In this document: positions 9,283-18,641 of the stretch, piece by piece
Layout of the letters: each line of letters opens with the position of its first letter
Numbering within the stretch: the stretch's first letter is position 1
Source: Tritrichomonas musculus
Taxonomy: Eukaryota; Parabasalia; Tritrichomonadida; Tritrichomonadidae
NCBI GenBank assembly: GCA_039105265.1
Contig: JAPFFF010000016.1
Span: 372,001 to 436,000 of the forward strand
DNA length: 64,000 nt
Reading direction: 5' to 3'
The notes under the pieces: model-generated
Database searches by the model: none
Told to the model about the DNA's origin: nothing
What the model saw: the letters and a program-made list of their open reading frames with translations, nothing else
Made by a program: the position numbers and the translations under genes

Positions 9283-10614
9283 TTAAAACATAGTAAAATC
9301 TTCTGGATTAATAATTTCCTTCTTTGGTATGAAGAAAATGCCATAAATTATAGCCCCGATTGAACAAATAATGTAAACTAAAATTGCATAAAACTCACCA
9401 ACTTTTTCAGTGATAATCGGATGAGTATAGCAAACAACAAATGAAATAAACCAGTGAGAAAACAACATGCAGCAAATACCTTCATATCTTAACAAATCAG
9501 GGAATAATCCAGGGAAAATTGCCCAGGGAGCGGGTCCTTGACCCAAACCAAAGAACAGGCAGTAGACAAAAACTGCAAGAACAGGAATGTATCTTGGTAC
9601 AGTCATCAAAGTTTGATAATCAAATATACAATAAGCATAAACTGATAGGCTAATTAAACAGCCAGCTGTTGATGCGAGCCATAAAATTTTAGGTCCGATG
9701 TTATCCATTAAAAAACTGGCAATTAAGCATGCTAATAATTGCGCAAGTGTTGACATCGCGCTCTGAAGGTTTGAATTCATTGAGAGCCCGCTTAAAGTCA
9801 TAATTGATGATAAATTATTCAGTATTGCGTTAATTCCACAGTATTGTTGGAAGAATAGAATGAACATTGATGAAATAACGGTTCTAACATATGACTCATT
9901 TGATCCGAAACCGTTTATTTTAGCGCTTTCATCGATATTTCTAAATAAGTGACAATGAAAACATTTTGAAGGAGAATACCTTTTATGGTGACTTTTATGC
10001 ACCTTCAACTTTTGAGAAACAGGTGAATCTTCCTTAACAAGCAAGCAAATAGAAAATATTAAATTTATAATTGCATTGATAATTATTAATATTTTCCAAT
10101 TTACAAAGGCACCCAAAATGTTTGTTAAACAAATTCCCAAAATGATAAACAACTGATAAATACTACCAAATAATCCATACGAACTAGAAGGCGCTGTTTC
10201 AATAATAAAAGTGATTGTTAAAACAGAAGTCGTTCCCCAAAAAAGGCCCATGATTGTCCGAACAACAACGCCGTACTCAATATTGAAAGGAACATCGTTT
10301 TTTTCATCTTTCATATCAATTAAAAAGAGAAGAAACCAGCTGATACACAGCAAAAAAGAAACAATCGATAATGCGTACTTTCGTCCAATGCGTGGAAGTA
10401 TTGGAATCATCAAAAAAGGACCAATTGCAGCTGATAATCGTGGTGCATTTGAAAACCATGAGATTGCGCTTTTAAACCTTTCTTCGCCAAGTTGCGGTTT
10501 TTCTTCTATGAGACTCATTATCGCTGGCGACGGATATGAAGTAACAGTTCCAAATGAAAGTGCGCCAAGAAATAAAACTGCACCATTTCCAAGTGCATTT
10601 AAATTATTAATCAT
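9283..10614 (-). CDS. MFS sugar-porter-family transporter
   Basis: 443 residues with about 12 hydrophobic helices, the usual size and topology of the sugar porter (SP/GLUT-like) branch of the major facilitator superfamily. Diagnostic pieces are PRIGRKYALS after helix 2 (the family's G-R-[RK] loop), QQYCGINAIL in helix 7 (the family's QQ-x-x-G-INA-x-x-Y helix), and GLGQGPAPWAIFPGLFP, matching the GPGPIPW-x-x-x-ELFP segment of helix 10. It most likely imports glucose or a related hexose across the plasma membrane; the substrate is not readable from sequence. I start at the ATG at 10614 (MINNLNALG). An in-frame TTG three codons upstream opens the frame but is not a likely eukaryotic start. A His/Cys-rich stretch (KCFHCHLF) sits in the central loop. 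Convergent with the cyclase-like gene. Confidence 0.85.
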   Translation of the reverse strand: MINNLNALGNGAVLFLGALSFGTVTSYPSPAIMSLIEEKPQLGEERFKSAISWFSNAPRLSAAIGPFLMIPILPRIGRKYALSIVSFLLCISWFLLFLIDMKDEKNDVPFNIEYGVVVRTIMGLFWGTTSVLTITFIIETAPSSSYGLFGSIYQLFIILGICLTNILGAFVNWKILIIINAIINLIFSICLLVKEDSPVSQKLKVHKSHHKRYSPSKCFHCHLFRNIDESAKINGFGSNESYVRTVISSMFILFFQQYCGINAILNNLSSIMTLSGLSMNSNLQSAMSTLAQLLACLIASFLMDNIGPKILWLASTAGCLISLSVYAYCIFDYQTLMTVPRYIPVLAVFVYCLFFGLGQGPAPWAIFPGLFPDLLRYEGICCMLFSHWFISFVVCYTHPIITEKVGEFYAILVYIICSIGAIIYGIFFIPKKEIINPEDFTMF

Positions 10615-11485
10615 GGTATTCAAGTAATGTTCTTAAACGATTTTTTGGGGGCTTTCAATTTTCAATGTTTTTTGTGATATTAATCTTTTGAAAGAATTTT
10701 ATACGAAAATTTGAATATATATAGATATGAGAACAACTTTTTCTTAACTTTCTTTCAAATTTTGTGTAAAGCTTCAAGGAATCTTTTTTTGTTCATCGAA
10801 TATGAGTAATTTTATTAATTCAAACATTTTAATTATAAATTTCGGAATTTTTTTTTTTTTTTTTTTTTTTGGGTGCTAGTTTAAATTTAAATCGTTTTCA
10901 ATTCTCTCAATTTTCAATAAAAAAAGTGATAATAATTTTTTATGAGGATTATCATTCAGAATCATTAAACATGATTGAATAATATTAAAATAAATGCATT
11001 TTTTTATAAAATCATGCAGATTTAATATCAGGAATCAATTTTGCCTTGTTAAAAGGTATATTCAATATGATATTATCTAACGATTTTCATAAATTTGTGA
11101 AATGTTTTCATAATTGTAATTATATTTAATGTCACTATCAGTTTTTTTTATTAATTTCACACTTTTAAAAAACAATTTTAATATATTTTTTTTTTATATA
11201 AAAAATATATAAGAGTTAAGTAAATAATATATAAATACTTATTAATTTCTTTGGCTCTCTTTCAAGATATTAAAGCTTTTTAATATAGATAATGAAATTG
11301 TATTATGACTATTAATAATTGCCAAAAACACATTATTATATATTTGTTAAATCTTAAAATCTCATTTATTTAACATTACTGAAGAATTGACATAAATTTT
11401 TTTTTTTTTGGTTATTCTCTAATCAAAAACTTTTTGCTTAAAAAATATATCTAATCAAAAGATAATGCATTATAAAGCAAGATAA
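10615..11485. other. AT-rich spacer, no gene seen
   Basis: Upstream of the transporter and left of the truncated protease copy. It contains a T tract near 10850-10870 and no coding-like stretch. The protease duplication starts abruptly at 11486. Confidence 0.5.
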
Positions 11486-12442
11486 TGCTTTTCAAAACCA
11501 CTTATTTTAAAATCACAAGAACGTTCTTTCCTTAATTGGATGAGAGCAAACAACAAGTTTTTCGTTGGAGAAGATTATCATCTTCGCTTAGGAATTTGGA
11601 TTACAAATCTACAATATGTTTTTTCTCATAACAAACAAAGCAAGAAAACTTTCAAATTAGCAATGAACTCACTCTCACATCTCACTCCTGCTGAGTATAA
11701 AGCACTTTTGAACAATAGAATGTCATTCAAGAAATCGACCATTCAAAAAGAAATTTCACATGTTCATATAATGGATGATATTAATAATGTTGATCTCAGA
11801 AAAGAAGGTTGTGTCACAAAGGTTCGCGATTGTGGAAATTGTGGTGCAGATTGGGCTTTTGGAGCAACAACAGAATTTGAAAGCAAAATTTTCAAAGAAA
11901 CATCTATTCTTTACGAATTTTCAGAATCGCAGCTCATCGATTGCATGCCAAAGTCTGTCGCTGATGGATGCAATAGCGGAGACTTTTCATTAGCAGTAGA
12001 TTACGTCTTAAAGAATTATCATGGAGGAATGGTCACACGTGAAGATTATCCATATCACCAATCAAAGCAAGATTGCATGATTGATACATCAAAGCTCATT
12101 GGAAATTTATACACTCACATTTCAAGTAATATAGACCAAACTGACGACATGATTTTAGCATTTTTCGTTGGATATTATCGAACTGTTGCTGCTTGCGCTT
12201 TTGATGCTTCGCACGCTTCCTTCCAATTGTACAGCAGTGGAATTTATGATGAACCAAAATGTGATAGAACAAACTTAAATCATGCTGGTTCATGCGTCGG
12301 ATATGGCGTTGATGATAATGATGTTCAATACTTCATAATCAGAAACTGCTGGGGTACATCATGGGGTGAATCTGGATATATCAGAATGATACGTGGAACA
12401 AACCAATGTGGTTTAGCCAATAAATATGATACAGTACAGTAA
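11486..12442 (+). pseudogene. Papain-like cysteine protease family, truncated duplicate (copy A)
   Basis: Positions 11486-12431 match 21938-22883 with a single C/T difference that I could see (CACATCTCACTCC here, CACATCTTACTCC there), which is silent. The duplication starts at codon 10 of the intact gene. This copy therefore lacks the start codon and signal peptide, and an in-frame TAA sits immediately upstream. The first internal ATG is at 11540 (MRANNKFF), within the I29 propeptide. The 3' end is also altered: a transposon inserted at 12432, just before the natural stop, changes the last residues from DIFN to DTVQ before a new stop. A 300-residue product without a signal peptide is conceivable but unlikely to be sorted correctly. 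It carries the same Cys-to-Asp active-site change as copy B. Confidence 0.85.
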
Positions 12443-12655
12443 CAAAACTAAAAACGTTTTTTTAATGGAAAATTCCACTTTTCTGGGAATATTACCAATT
12501 ATACATTCAAATTTTAATTGAATTTTTTTGAGAATAAAAAAATGGAAAATCTAACTTTTTGAAAGTTTCTTTTCAATTTTTATTTTTTGTTTTATCTTTT
12601 TTTATCAAAAAGTCCGATTTTCCATTTTTTGAATCATTTTCCATTTTTGTTACTG
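12437..12655. mobile_element. 219 bp MITE with CAGTAACAAAA inverted ends and TA target duplication
   Basis: Left end CAGTAACAAAAC, right end TTTTGTTACTG, a perfect 11 bp inverted repeat flanked by TA at 12435-12436 and 12656-12657. This is the classic form of a Tc1/mariner-type MITE. The motif AATGGAAAAT recurs inside in both orientations (near 12463 and 12541, and reversed near 12620 and 12640). It sits within the left terminal repeat of the larger 12432-13952 element, so it arrived later. Confidence 0.8.
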
Positions 12656-12841
12656 TACATATGTGTGGGTAGACGATCAAAATTCGTTAAATTATTTAAA
12701 ATTTTTATTTATGAAAAATTTTTTTTATTTTATTTTTATATATATAATATTATAAAAAAGCATTTAATTAATAAAAGTTGACCAAATTAAGATTTATAAT
12801 TTTTCAATAGTTATATAAATATTGAAAGAAATTTAAAATCA

Positions 12842-12960
12842 TTTAATATCTTGTTATAGAGCTCCGAATTTATATTAAATAAATAAATATATAATAGTAT
12901 TAAATTATATTATACTTATATATATATCGGGAATGAACTTTTAATCAGCAGTTTTTTAAA
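12842..12960. repeat. Direct repeat inside the 1.5 kb element, unit 1
   Basis: About 120 bp starting TTTAATATCTTGTTATAGAG and ending near GGGAATGAACTTTTAATCAG plus a T run. It is repeated with about 10% differences at 13045-13164. Function unknown. Confidence 0.8.
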
Positions 12961-13044
12961 AAAGTTCTGAGAAGTTTCTTTTTTTTATCATATATTTTTA
13001 GCAATTCAAAATATTTGAAAATGAAAAAACGATAAATAAGAATC

Positions 13045-13164
13045 TTTAATATCTTGTTATAGAGCTCCGAATTTATATTAAATAAATAAAAATATAATAG
13101 TGATAAGTTACATTATATTTATATTTATATTGGGAATGAACTTTTAATCAGCAGTTTTTTTAAA
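13045..13164. repeat. Direct repeat inside the 1.5 kb element, unit 2
   Basis: Partner of 12842-12960, about 200 bp downstream in the same orientation, just upstream of the ankyrin-family fragment. Confidence 0.8.
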
Positions 13165-13252
13165 AAAATGCATACAAGCTATTTTGTCACTTTTTATTAC
13201 TTTATAAAAATAAAATGAGTGAATTCTTGAAAGATCAGATATCATAATATAT

Positions 13253-13624
13253 ATGCATTCTCGAGAACTTGTCGAATCTTCTTTAATGGAATTCTTGAAA
13301 AATTCAGATGATCTTGAAGAAAATTATGAAAATTTAATTCGCATTTTTAATGATTACAAAATTGATGAAAATTCGCAAGATTTAAAAGATGTCTTAAATA
13401 TAATTATTTCTTTTTGAAATAATTATCCTAGAAATCTACTATTTTTTTCAAAGATTGAAAAAATTATATTTTTTTTTAAGCCAAAAATTATGAAATTCTG
13501 GTCAAATATTGAAAAATTCCATATTTTTAGAACCAACAAACGAATTCTTTTATTTGCGCTCAACGAAAAAATTGTTACACTTGACCAAAAGATATTGAAT
13601 TGTTTTTTTAGCTCCAAAAAATAA
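13253..13624 (+). pseudogene. N-terminal fragment of a trichomonad ankyrin/DUF3447-type protein
   Basis: The ATG at 13253 opens a 54-codon frame (MHSRELVESSLMEFLKNSDD onward) ending in TGA at 13415-13417. The same frame continues beyond the stop as coding-like sequence (NNYPRNLLFFSKIEKI, then FWSNIEKFHIFRTNKRILLF) to TAA at 13622-13624. The patterns LEENYENLIRIFNDYKI, KDVLNII, FFSKIEKI and NIEKFHIFRTNKRILLF recall the helical N-terminal region that precedes DUF3447/ankyrin repeats in very large trichomonad protein families. No ankyrin repeats follow. It is a truncated gene piece with one in-frame stop, lying inside the Tc1-like insertion, so it may have been captured or co-inserted. Family name from memory. 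Confidence 0.55.
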
Positions 13625-13952
13625 ACATAATTCTTAACATTTATATTTTTTCTAATATAATATATTTATATATTTTTATTTATATTAAATAATTTATAAA
13701 TATAAGTAGTTCTAAAAGATAAAAATATTTCATAATTAAATTTTTATATTCAAATATTTCAATGATCTTATTCAAAAAATAAAAAAACGATTATTTCTCA
13801 TTTAAAAATAAAATCGTTGATATATCACTTATTGCCCATTAAAATATTCTGGTATTTATAAAATAATCTAATTAACTCTTAATTAATATAATATATGAAT
13901 ATATAAATAAATGACGGAAAAGAATCCAGTACCCATACATATTACTGTACTG

Positions 13953-15014
13953 AATATTTAACTAAAAGAAATAAAAATTAGTTTAAACACTTTTAAAAAG
14001 TATTTATTTACAATCTAAAATGGTAAAAGCCAAAACTAAAGCTAGATTAAAAAAGATTATATCGTAACGTGAAAAATTGATAGACGTGAGGAAAATGAAG
14101 TGGCTCATTTAAAAAATTGAAAATATACTGAAAAAATTCAGAGAATTCTCTCAAAATACAAATAGAGAAAAAAGTAAAAAAAAAATCTAAAAAATTGAAG
14201 GAAAAAAAAAATTGAAGGAAAAAATTGAAGGAAAAAAAAAATCTAAAAAATTGAAGGAAAAAAAAAAATATTTATTGGCAGAAAAATATTTTTTGAGAAA
14301 TCAGATTTGACCGGACGGTTAAGGTCATTTTTGACCTTAAAACTGCAGATATCGTTAATGGACGCTTGACTTTTTGAATGTGTTCGTTTAAATAAACATT
14401 GAAAAGTTCGTTTATGAGAAACAATTCAAAAATTCAGAGTAAAAATTAATATTAAACATATCTTTAAATTCTACGCATAAAATTTAGAAATTATAATTCA
14501 TATTATATGTTCAATTGATAAATAAATTTAAAAGGTTGTGAACAAGCTCCTATCAAATCCCCCAACTTTTTTTTGACCTTGCGACCGTTAATTTCTTATC
14601 AATTTTTAAAAAATAAAATTTCTAAAAATAAAGGTCAAATAAAGGTGAAATTTTGATAAAAAAAGGTCAATTTATGCGAAAATGAGAGTGTTTATTCGAT
14701 TTTTTATGCGGAAATTATTAGCCACTACTTCGTAGTGGCTGACGCAAATACTTCGCTGCGCTCGTATTTGCTACCATTAAGGCGCTCAGGGCCGCCCTGG
14801 CATTCGCATTATCCGTCGCCACCCTGGCTCCCTTCGGGGACTGGGACGGGGGCAGGAGGGGGGGCCTGATCGGCCGCCCCCTCCTTTCCCCCTTCCCTAG
14901 CCTTTCCCCTTTTACCTTCCCCGGCCTCAATCTGTAAAATAATTTCGAAATCTTTTCGCTAAAAAAGTCGTTAATCGCGCTGAATTGCATGGTTGAAACA
15001 CTTGCGAGTTTGTT
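13953..15014. repeat. 1.05 kb repeat block, copy A
   Basis: Matches 22884-23931 over its whole length at roughly 97%, with small indels in the A-rich GAAGGAAAAAA tract (about 14165-14275). It contains several AAGGTCA/TGACCTT motifs (14318-14340, 14574-14670), an AAATCCCCCAAC landmark at about 14559, and a GC-rich hairpin island near its end. It ends at GCGAGTTTGTT (15014). It has no believable ORF: the 90-codon minus-strand frame at 14718-14990 reads through the hairpins. Confidence 0.85.
14719..14935. other. GC-rich island of consecutive hairpins, copy A
   Basis: A sharp GC island in AT-rich DNA, made of palindromes: GCCACTAC-TTC-GTAGTGGC (14721-14739), GCAAATAC with GTATTTGC (14744-14771), CAGGG-CCG-CCCTG (14787-14799), CCCTTCGGGG, and GGCC-TGATC-GGCC near 14866. 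It looks like a structured RNA or DNA terminus rather than a gene. Repeated at 23635-23850. Confidence 0.7.
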
Positions 15015-15452
15015 TAACGGCGGTTATTTTAAACGTATTTACCGGTATATACTTAATACTCCAAAAAAAATACCAGTATTTACTGCTTACCAGTAGCATT
15101 CCGGTAAACGGTAAAAACTGATCTCGGTAGCCATCCCTGAAATATAATTAGTTTAAACAAACCAATCATTGAGTTTTACTGTAAAAACTAAGTTGTACGA
15201 CCTTTGAGAAATCACGAAAAAATTGAATTTTATCAAATTTGAATAAAAAAGGTCATTTTTTGAATTAAAAGGTTAAAAAATAAAATACGATTTTCTTAAG
15301 TCGTATTCATTTTAAAACTACTTGAACATATTTATTGTTTTCTTTATTGAAAATATATTATTTATTATTATTCTCTACTTATAAAGTTACGTATTTATCT
15401 TTTTTTAAGCCTTCAAAATATCCGTTATACCCCCTTAAAGCCTAAAATTTAA
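15015..15452. other. Spacer upstream of the VIT-VWA gene
   Basis: Unique sequence begins at 15015 with TAACGGCGGTT, followed by scattered CGGTA-type motifs. No gene seen. The promoter of the gene at 15453 should lie near its right end. Confidence 0.45.
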
Positions 15453-18128
15453 ATGATTATCGGATCATGCTGTTATTTAACAAATGAAGGTAAGCAAAAT
15501 ATAGACGCAAAATCGATTAAAATATATGGAATTCAACGTTCTTTGCTTGTAAACTTTGAAGTTGAGCAAACATTTTCTCATTCAGAAAAAGAACCCAAAG
15601 AGATTATCTATCTTTTCCCTAATGACAATAAAATTTGCATATATGATATTACGTTTATAGTTGGAGAAGAAATTATCAAACCAAAACTTCAACCAAAAAA
15701 AGAAGCCGAAAAAACATATCAGGAAGCAATTTCTTCAGGTCACACAGCTATTTATGGCAATAATGTTAGCTATGGAATGACTTTATTTAAGATTGGTAAT
15801 ATTCAACCAAATGTTGAATGTAAAATAATATTAAAATTGGCATTTACGGGACAAATCACCAATCAAAAATCATTTTTCATTAAATTTCCATTTGATTATA
15901 ATTATCAAATAGATCCATTTAAAGATAAATCAAAATATGATTTTTATTTTCAATTACAAATTGACTCAGAATTTATTTCACAATATGAAATAAATATTGA
16001 TGATGTGAAATATGATAAAAAGGCCGAATTAATTTCAGTCAGTTGCAAATTAAATGAAATTTCGAATAATATTTTCATTACATTTGACACACACAAAGAG
16101 ATAAAAAGTTCATGTTTGATAAGTCAAACAGACTCAGTTAATTATGAAAGTTGTGCGATAACAATTTCACCAAATCTTCCACCTAATGAAAATTCAATTA
16201 AAGAATTTATTTTTGTTGTTGATTGTAGCTTTTCAATGACTGGAAAATCGATTAAAAAAGCAGCTGAATGTCTTGAATTCTTTATTAAATCACTTCCACC
16301 GAATTCGTATTTCAATGTCATTCGATTTGGTTCTAAGTATGTGAAACTTTTTGAGAAGTCTGTTTTATATAATGATGAAACTTCTGAAGAAGCTATTAAT
16401 TTAGCATTAAATCTTGAAGCTGATTTAGGAGGAACTGAAATTTATTCACCTTTAAGTGACATTTTTTCATCAAAAAGTTGTATAAATGAACAGCGTCAAA
16501 TATTCATAATGACAGATGGCGAAGTGTGCAATGAAGAAAAAATTCTGGAACTTGTTTCGGCAAATGCTAACGAAAACCGATGCTTTACGATAGGTATCGG
16601 CAGAGGTTGTGATGCTGGACTCATTGAAGAAATTGCTAAAAAATCTGGAGGAAAAAGTGATTTTGTACAGGAAGGAGATTCGATTAGTGACAAACTTATT
16701 CCTCAATTAAAGTCGTCTCTTCAACCTAATATTTCTTCAATTGAGATTCACTTTGAAGGTGAAGATAATGATTCGTTTGAGGTGTCTCCATATCCGATTC
16801 CGTTCATTAATTGGAATGGATCTTATGTTGTTTATGTCAGAAAGAGAAAAAATAATAATAATAAAGATACATATAAAAATGGTATTTTAATCACTGGAGT
16901 TTATGATGATGAATCTATTGATATTCCTGTTGAAGAGATTCATCAACTGAGTAATGTTGAAGAAGATAAATTTGGATTCGCCTATGGTAAAAATATTAGT
17001 AATGCTATTTTGCCATTGTTCGCTTTCTCATTCCTTAAAAATATTGAATTAAAATACAATAAAAAAGAAATTCCTGATGAAGTTAAAGCAAAGGCGATTG
17101 AGTTGAGCATTGCAAGCGGTGTTTTATGCAAATATACGGGATACGTTGGAATGACAGAACTGCCTAATAAATCTTTAGAATATCTTGATGATCCATTTGC
17201 TGCAATGTCGCATAACAAAGCAGCTTACAATGATCCATTTTCATCATCATCACGAAAACAGTCAGATCCTTATGATCCATTTTCATCATCACAAAACAAA
17301 ACAGCTTCCAATGATCCATTTTCATCATCACAAAACAAAACAGCTTCCAATGATCCATTTTCATCATTACAAAACAAAACAGCTTCCGATGATCCATTTT
17401 CATCATCACAAAACAAAACAGCTTCCGATGATCCATTTTCATCATCACAAAACAAAACAGCTTCCGATGATCCATTTTCATCATTACAAAACAAAACAGC
17501 TTCCGATGATCCATTTTCATCATTACAAAACAAAACAGCTTCCAATGATCCATTTTCATCATTACAAAACAAAACAGCTTCCAATGATCCATTTTCATCA
17601 TTACAAAACAAAACAGCTTCCAATGATCCATTTTCATCATTACAAAACAAAACAGCTTCCAATGATCCATTTTCATCATTACAAAACAAAACAGCTTCCG
17701 ATGATCCATTTTCATCATTACAAAACAAAACAGCTTCCGATGATCCATTTTCATCATCACAAAAACAAGCGCCAATCAAGGAATTTGAAATACCTAACAA
17801 ATGCGAATTAATTACTTTAGTCCGCAATCAAAAAGCCAATGGTTATTGGGATGATTTAAATGCCGTGAAAAATATCACTGGAATAAATATTGATCGCATT
17901 GATGAAATTCAATTACCTGATAAAAATATTGAAAAAAAATGTATTGCAACTATTTTTGCTATTGCTGCAATCCGAGTCAAGTATTCTAAAGAAAAAAATT
18001 CATGGATAATGATTGAACAAAAAGCCATCTCTTGGCTCAAGAAGACGCTGCCTGATGTTGATATAGAAAAAGTTATTTCAAAAATTGATTTGTGTTTGGG
18101 TGATGCAAATATCGATACTATTAAATAG
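15453..18128 (+). CDS. VIT + von Willebrand A domain protein with tandem DPF repeats
   Basis: 891 residues. Residues 1-135 form a VIT (vault/inter-alpha-trypsin) domain (VEQTFSHSEKEPKEIIYLFP, then KPKLQPKKEAEKTYQEA). A VWA domain spans about 250-430 and has a complete MIDAS: DCSFS (257-261), Thr328 in LGGTEI, and TDGE (354-357), so it should bind a divalent metal and a protein ligand. Residues 575-770 hold 15 DPF motifs, including 12 tandem copies of a 13-residue unit (x-DPFSS-x-QNKTAS). The last 110 residues (KANGYWDD, then CIATIFAIAAIRVKY, then AISWLKKTLPD) match the C-terminal domain of VWA5A/PARP4-like VIT-VWA proteins. No signal peptide is seen, so it is cytosolic. DPF is the classic AP-2 alpha-ear-binding motif, which suggests a link to clathrin trafficking (inference). 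Confidence 0.85.
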   Translation: MIIGSCCYLTNEGKQNIDAKSIKIYGIQRSLLVNFEVEQTFSHSEKEPKEIIYLFPNDNKICIYDITFIVGEEIIKPKLQPKKEAEKTYQEAISSGHTAIYGNNVSYGMTLFKIGNIQPNVECKIILKLAFTGQITNQKSFFIKFPFDYNYQIDPFKDKSKYDFYFQLQIDSEFISQYEINIDDVKYDKKAELISVSCKLNEISNNIFITFDTHKEIKSSCLISQTDSVNYESCAITISPNLPPNENSIKEFIFVVDCSFSMTGKSIKKAAECLEFFIKSLPPNSYFNVIRFGSKYVKLFEKSVLYNDETSEEAINLALNLEADLGGTEIYSPLSDIFSSKSCINEQRQIFIMTDGEVCNEEKILELVSANANENRCFTIGIGRGCDAGLIEEIAKKSGGKSDFVQEGDSISDKLIPQLKSSLQPNISSIEIHFEGEDNDSFEVSPYPIPFINWNGSYVVYVRKRKNNNNKDTYKNGILITGVYDDESIDIPVEEIHQLSNVEEDKFGFAYGKNISNAILPLFAFSFLKNIELKYNKKEIPDEVKAKAIELSIASGVLCKYTGYVGMTELPNKSLEYLDDPFAAMSHNKAAYNDPFSSSSRKQSDPYDPFSSSQNKTASNDPFSSSQNKTASNDPFSSLQNKTASDDPFSSSQNKTASDDPFSSSQNKTASDDPFSSLQNKTASDDPFSSLQNKTASNDPFSSLQNKTASNDPFSSLQNKTASNDPFSSLQNKTASNDPFSSLQNKTASDDPFSSLQNKTASDDPFSSSQKQAPIKEFEIPNKCELITLVRNQKANGYWDDLNAVKNITGINIDRIDEIQLPDKNIEKKCIATIFAIAAIRVKYSKEKNSWIMIEQKAISWLKKTLPDVDIEKVISKIDLCLGDANIDTIK
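17271..17763 (+). repeat. 39 bp tandem coding repeat (12 full units)
   Basis: Unit of the form GATCCATTTTCATCATYACA followed by AAACAAAACAGCTTCCRA. Variation is confined mainly to a TCA/TTA (Ser/Leu) codon and an AAT/GAT (Asn/Asp) codon. Neighbouring units share variants, indicating recent spread by unequal exchange. It lies entirely inside the VIT-VWA gene. The long ORFs in other frames are side effects of the repeat. Confidence 0.95.
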
Positions 18129-18641
18129 TAGCATATACAGTTGATGGAATTATTATAAAAAGCAATTTTTCTTTAATTTTAAGTATATGAATAATTTTTA
18201 TATTAACTTCTTTGCTTATTCTTTTAAGAAATTTGATATTGATGTAGAATAAAATGCATTTTTTTCATATAAGTTTATTAACAAGTGGCTTGTAATCCAA
18301 GAATAATTTTCTGAAGATGAAAATAAAAAACCTCCAAAATGTAAGGTAAATAATTTGACCATAATAGAAAACCATTCATTTTTTATAAAACTTGGAAAGA
18401 AAATCGAAATCAAAGTTGATAAACTTATATTTTTGATATGAAAACGAAACATTTTATAAAATTCCAACCAATGTTTGATATGATTCCAACATTTATTTCA
18501 TGAAATTTTGATTTTTATTTATTAATCTAATTCCTTCATTTTTTTCATAAAATTTCAATTTTGGTTTACACAATGTTACAACATTATTAAAATTTATGAT
18601 ATTTCATCATCTAATTTTATGAAATTACGATAAATATTTAA
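18129..18641. other. AT-rich spacer, no gene seen
   Basis: Runs from the 3' side of the VIT-VWA gene to the left end of a TIR element. Confidence 0.5.

Larger units (their letters stand above)
12432..13952. mobile_element. Tc1/mariner-like TIR element, 1.52 kb, non-autonomous, inserted at the end of protease copy A
   Basis: Comparison with the uninterrupted copy B shows the insertion exactly. The left flank GATA and the right flank TATTTAACT are contiguous at 22880-22891. The ends are inverted: left CAGTA, then (after a nested MITE) TACATATGTGTGGGTA; right end reversed, CAGTACAGTAATATGTATGG. Left-end CAGTA and insertion at a TA dinucleotide fit the Tc1/mariner superfamily. The right flank reads AA where TA is expected, probably one substitution. 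There is no transposase ORF. Inside are a nested MITE (12437-12655), two about 120 bp direct repeats, and an ankyrin-family gene fragment (13253-13624). It is younger than the segmental duplication, since copy B lacks it. Confidence 0.75.

Noticed and set aside
10615-10623. Upstream TTG start for the sugar transporter
   Set aside because: A non-ATG start is unlikely in a eukaryotic nuclear gene. The ATG at 10614 starts the first helix naturally.
14718-14990. 90-codon minus-strand ORF, and its 110-codon counterpart at 23635-23967
   Set aside because: The frame reads through GC-rich hairpins and a hairpin stem. No domain, and no support beyond openness in GC-rich DNA.
17271-17763. CRISPR-like regular repeat
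   Set aside because: The units are contiguous, coding and vary only at two codons. There are no spacers, and the genome is eukaryotic.
17164-17827. Three long overlapping ORFs (185-208 codons) in other frames and on the minus strand
   Set aside because: They are by-products of the 39 bp tandem repeat in the VIT-VWA gene: a repeat length divisible by 3 keeps every frame open. Their translations are pure repeat.
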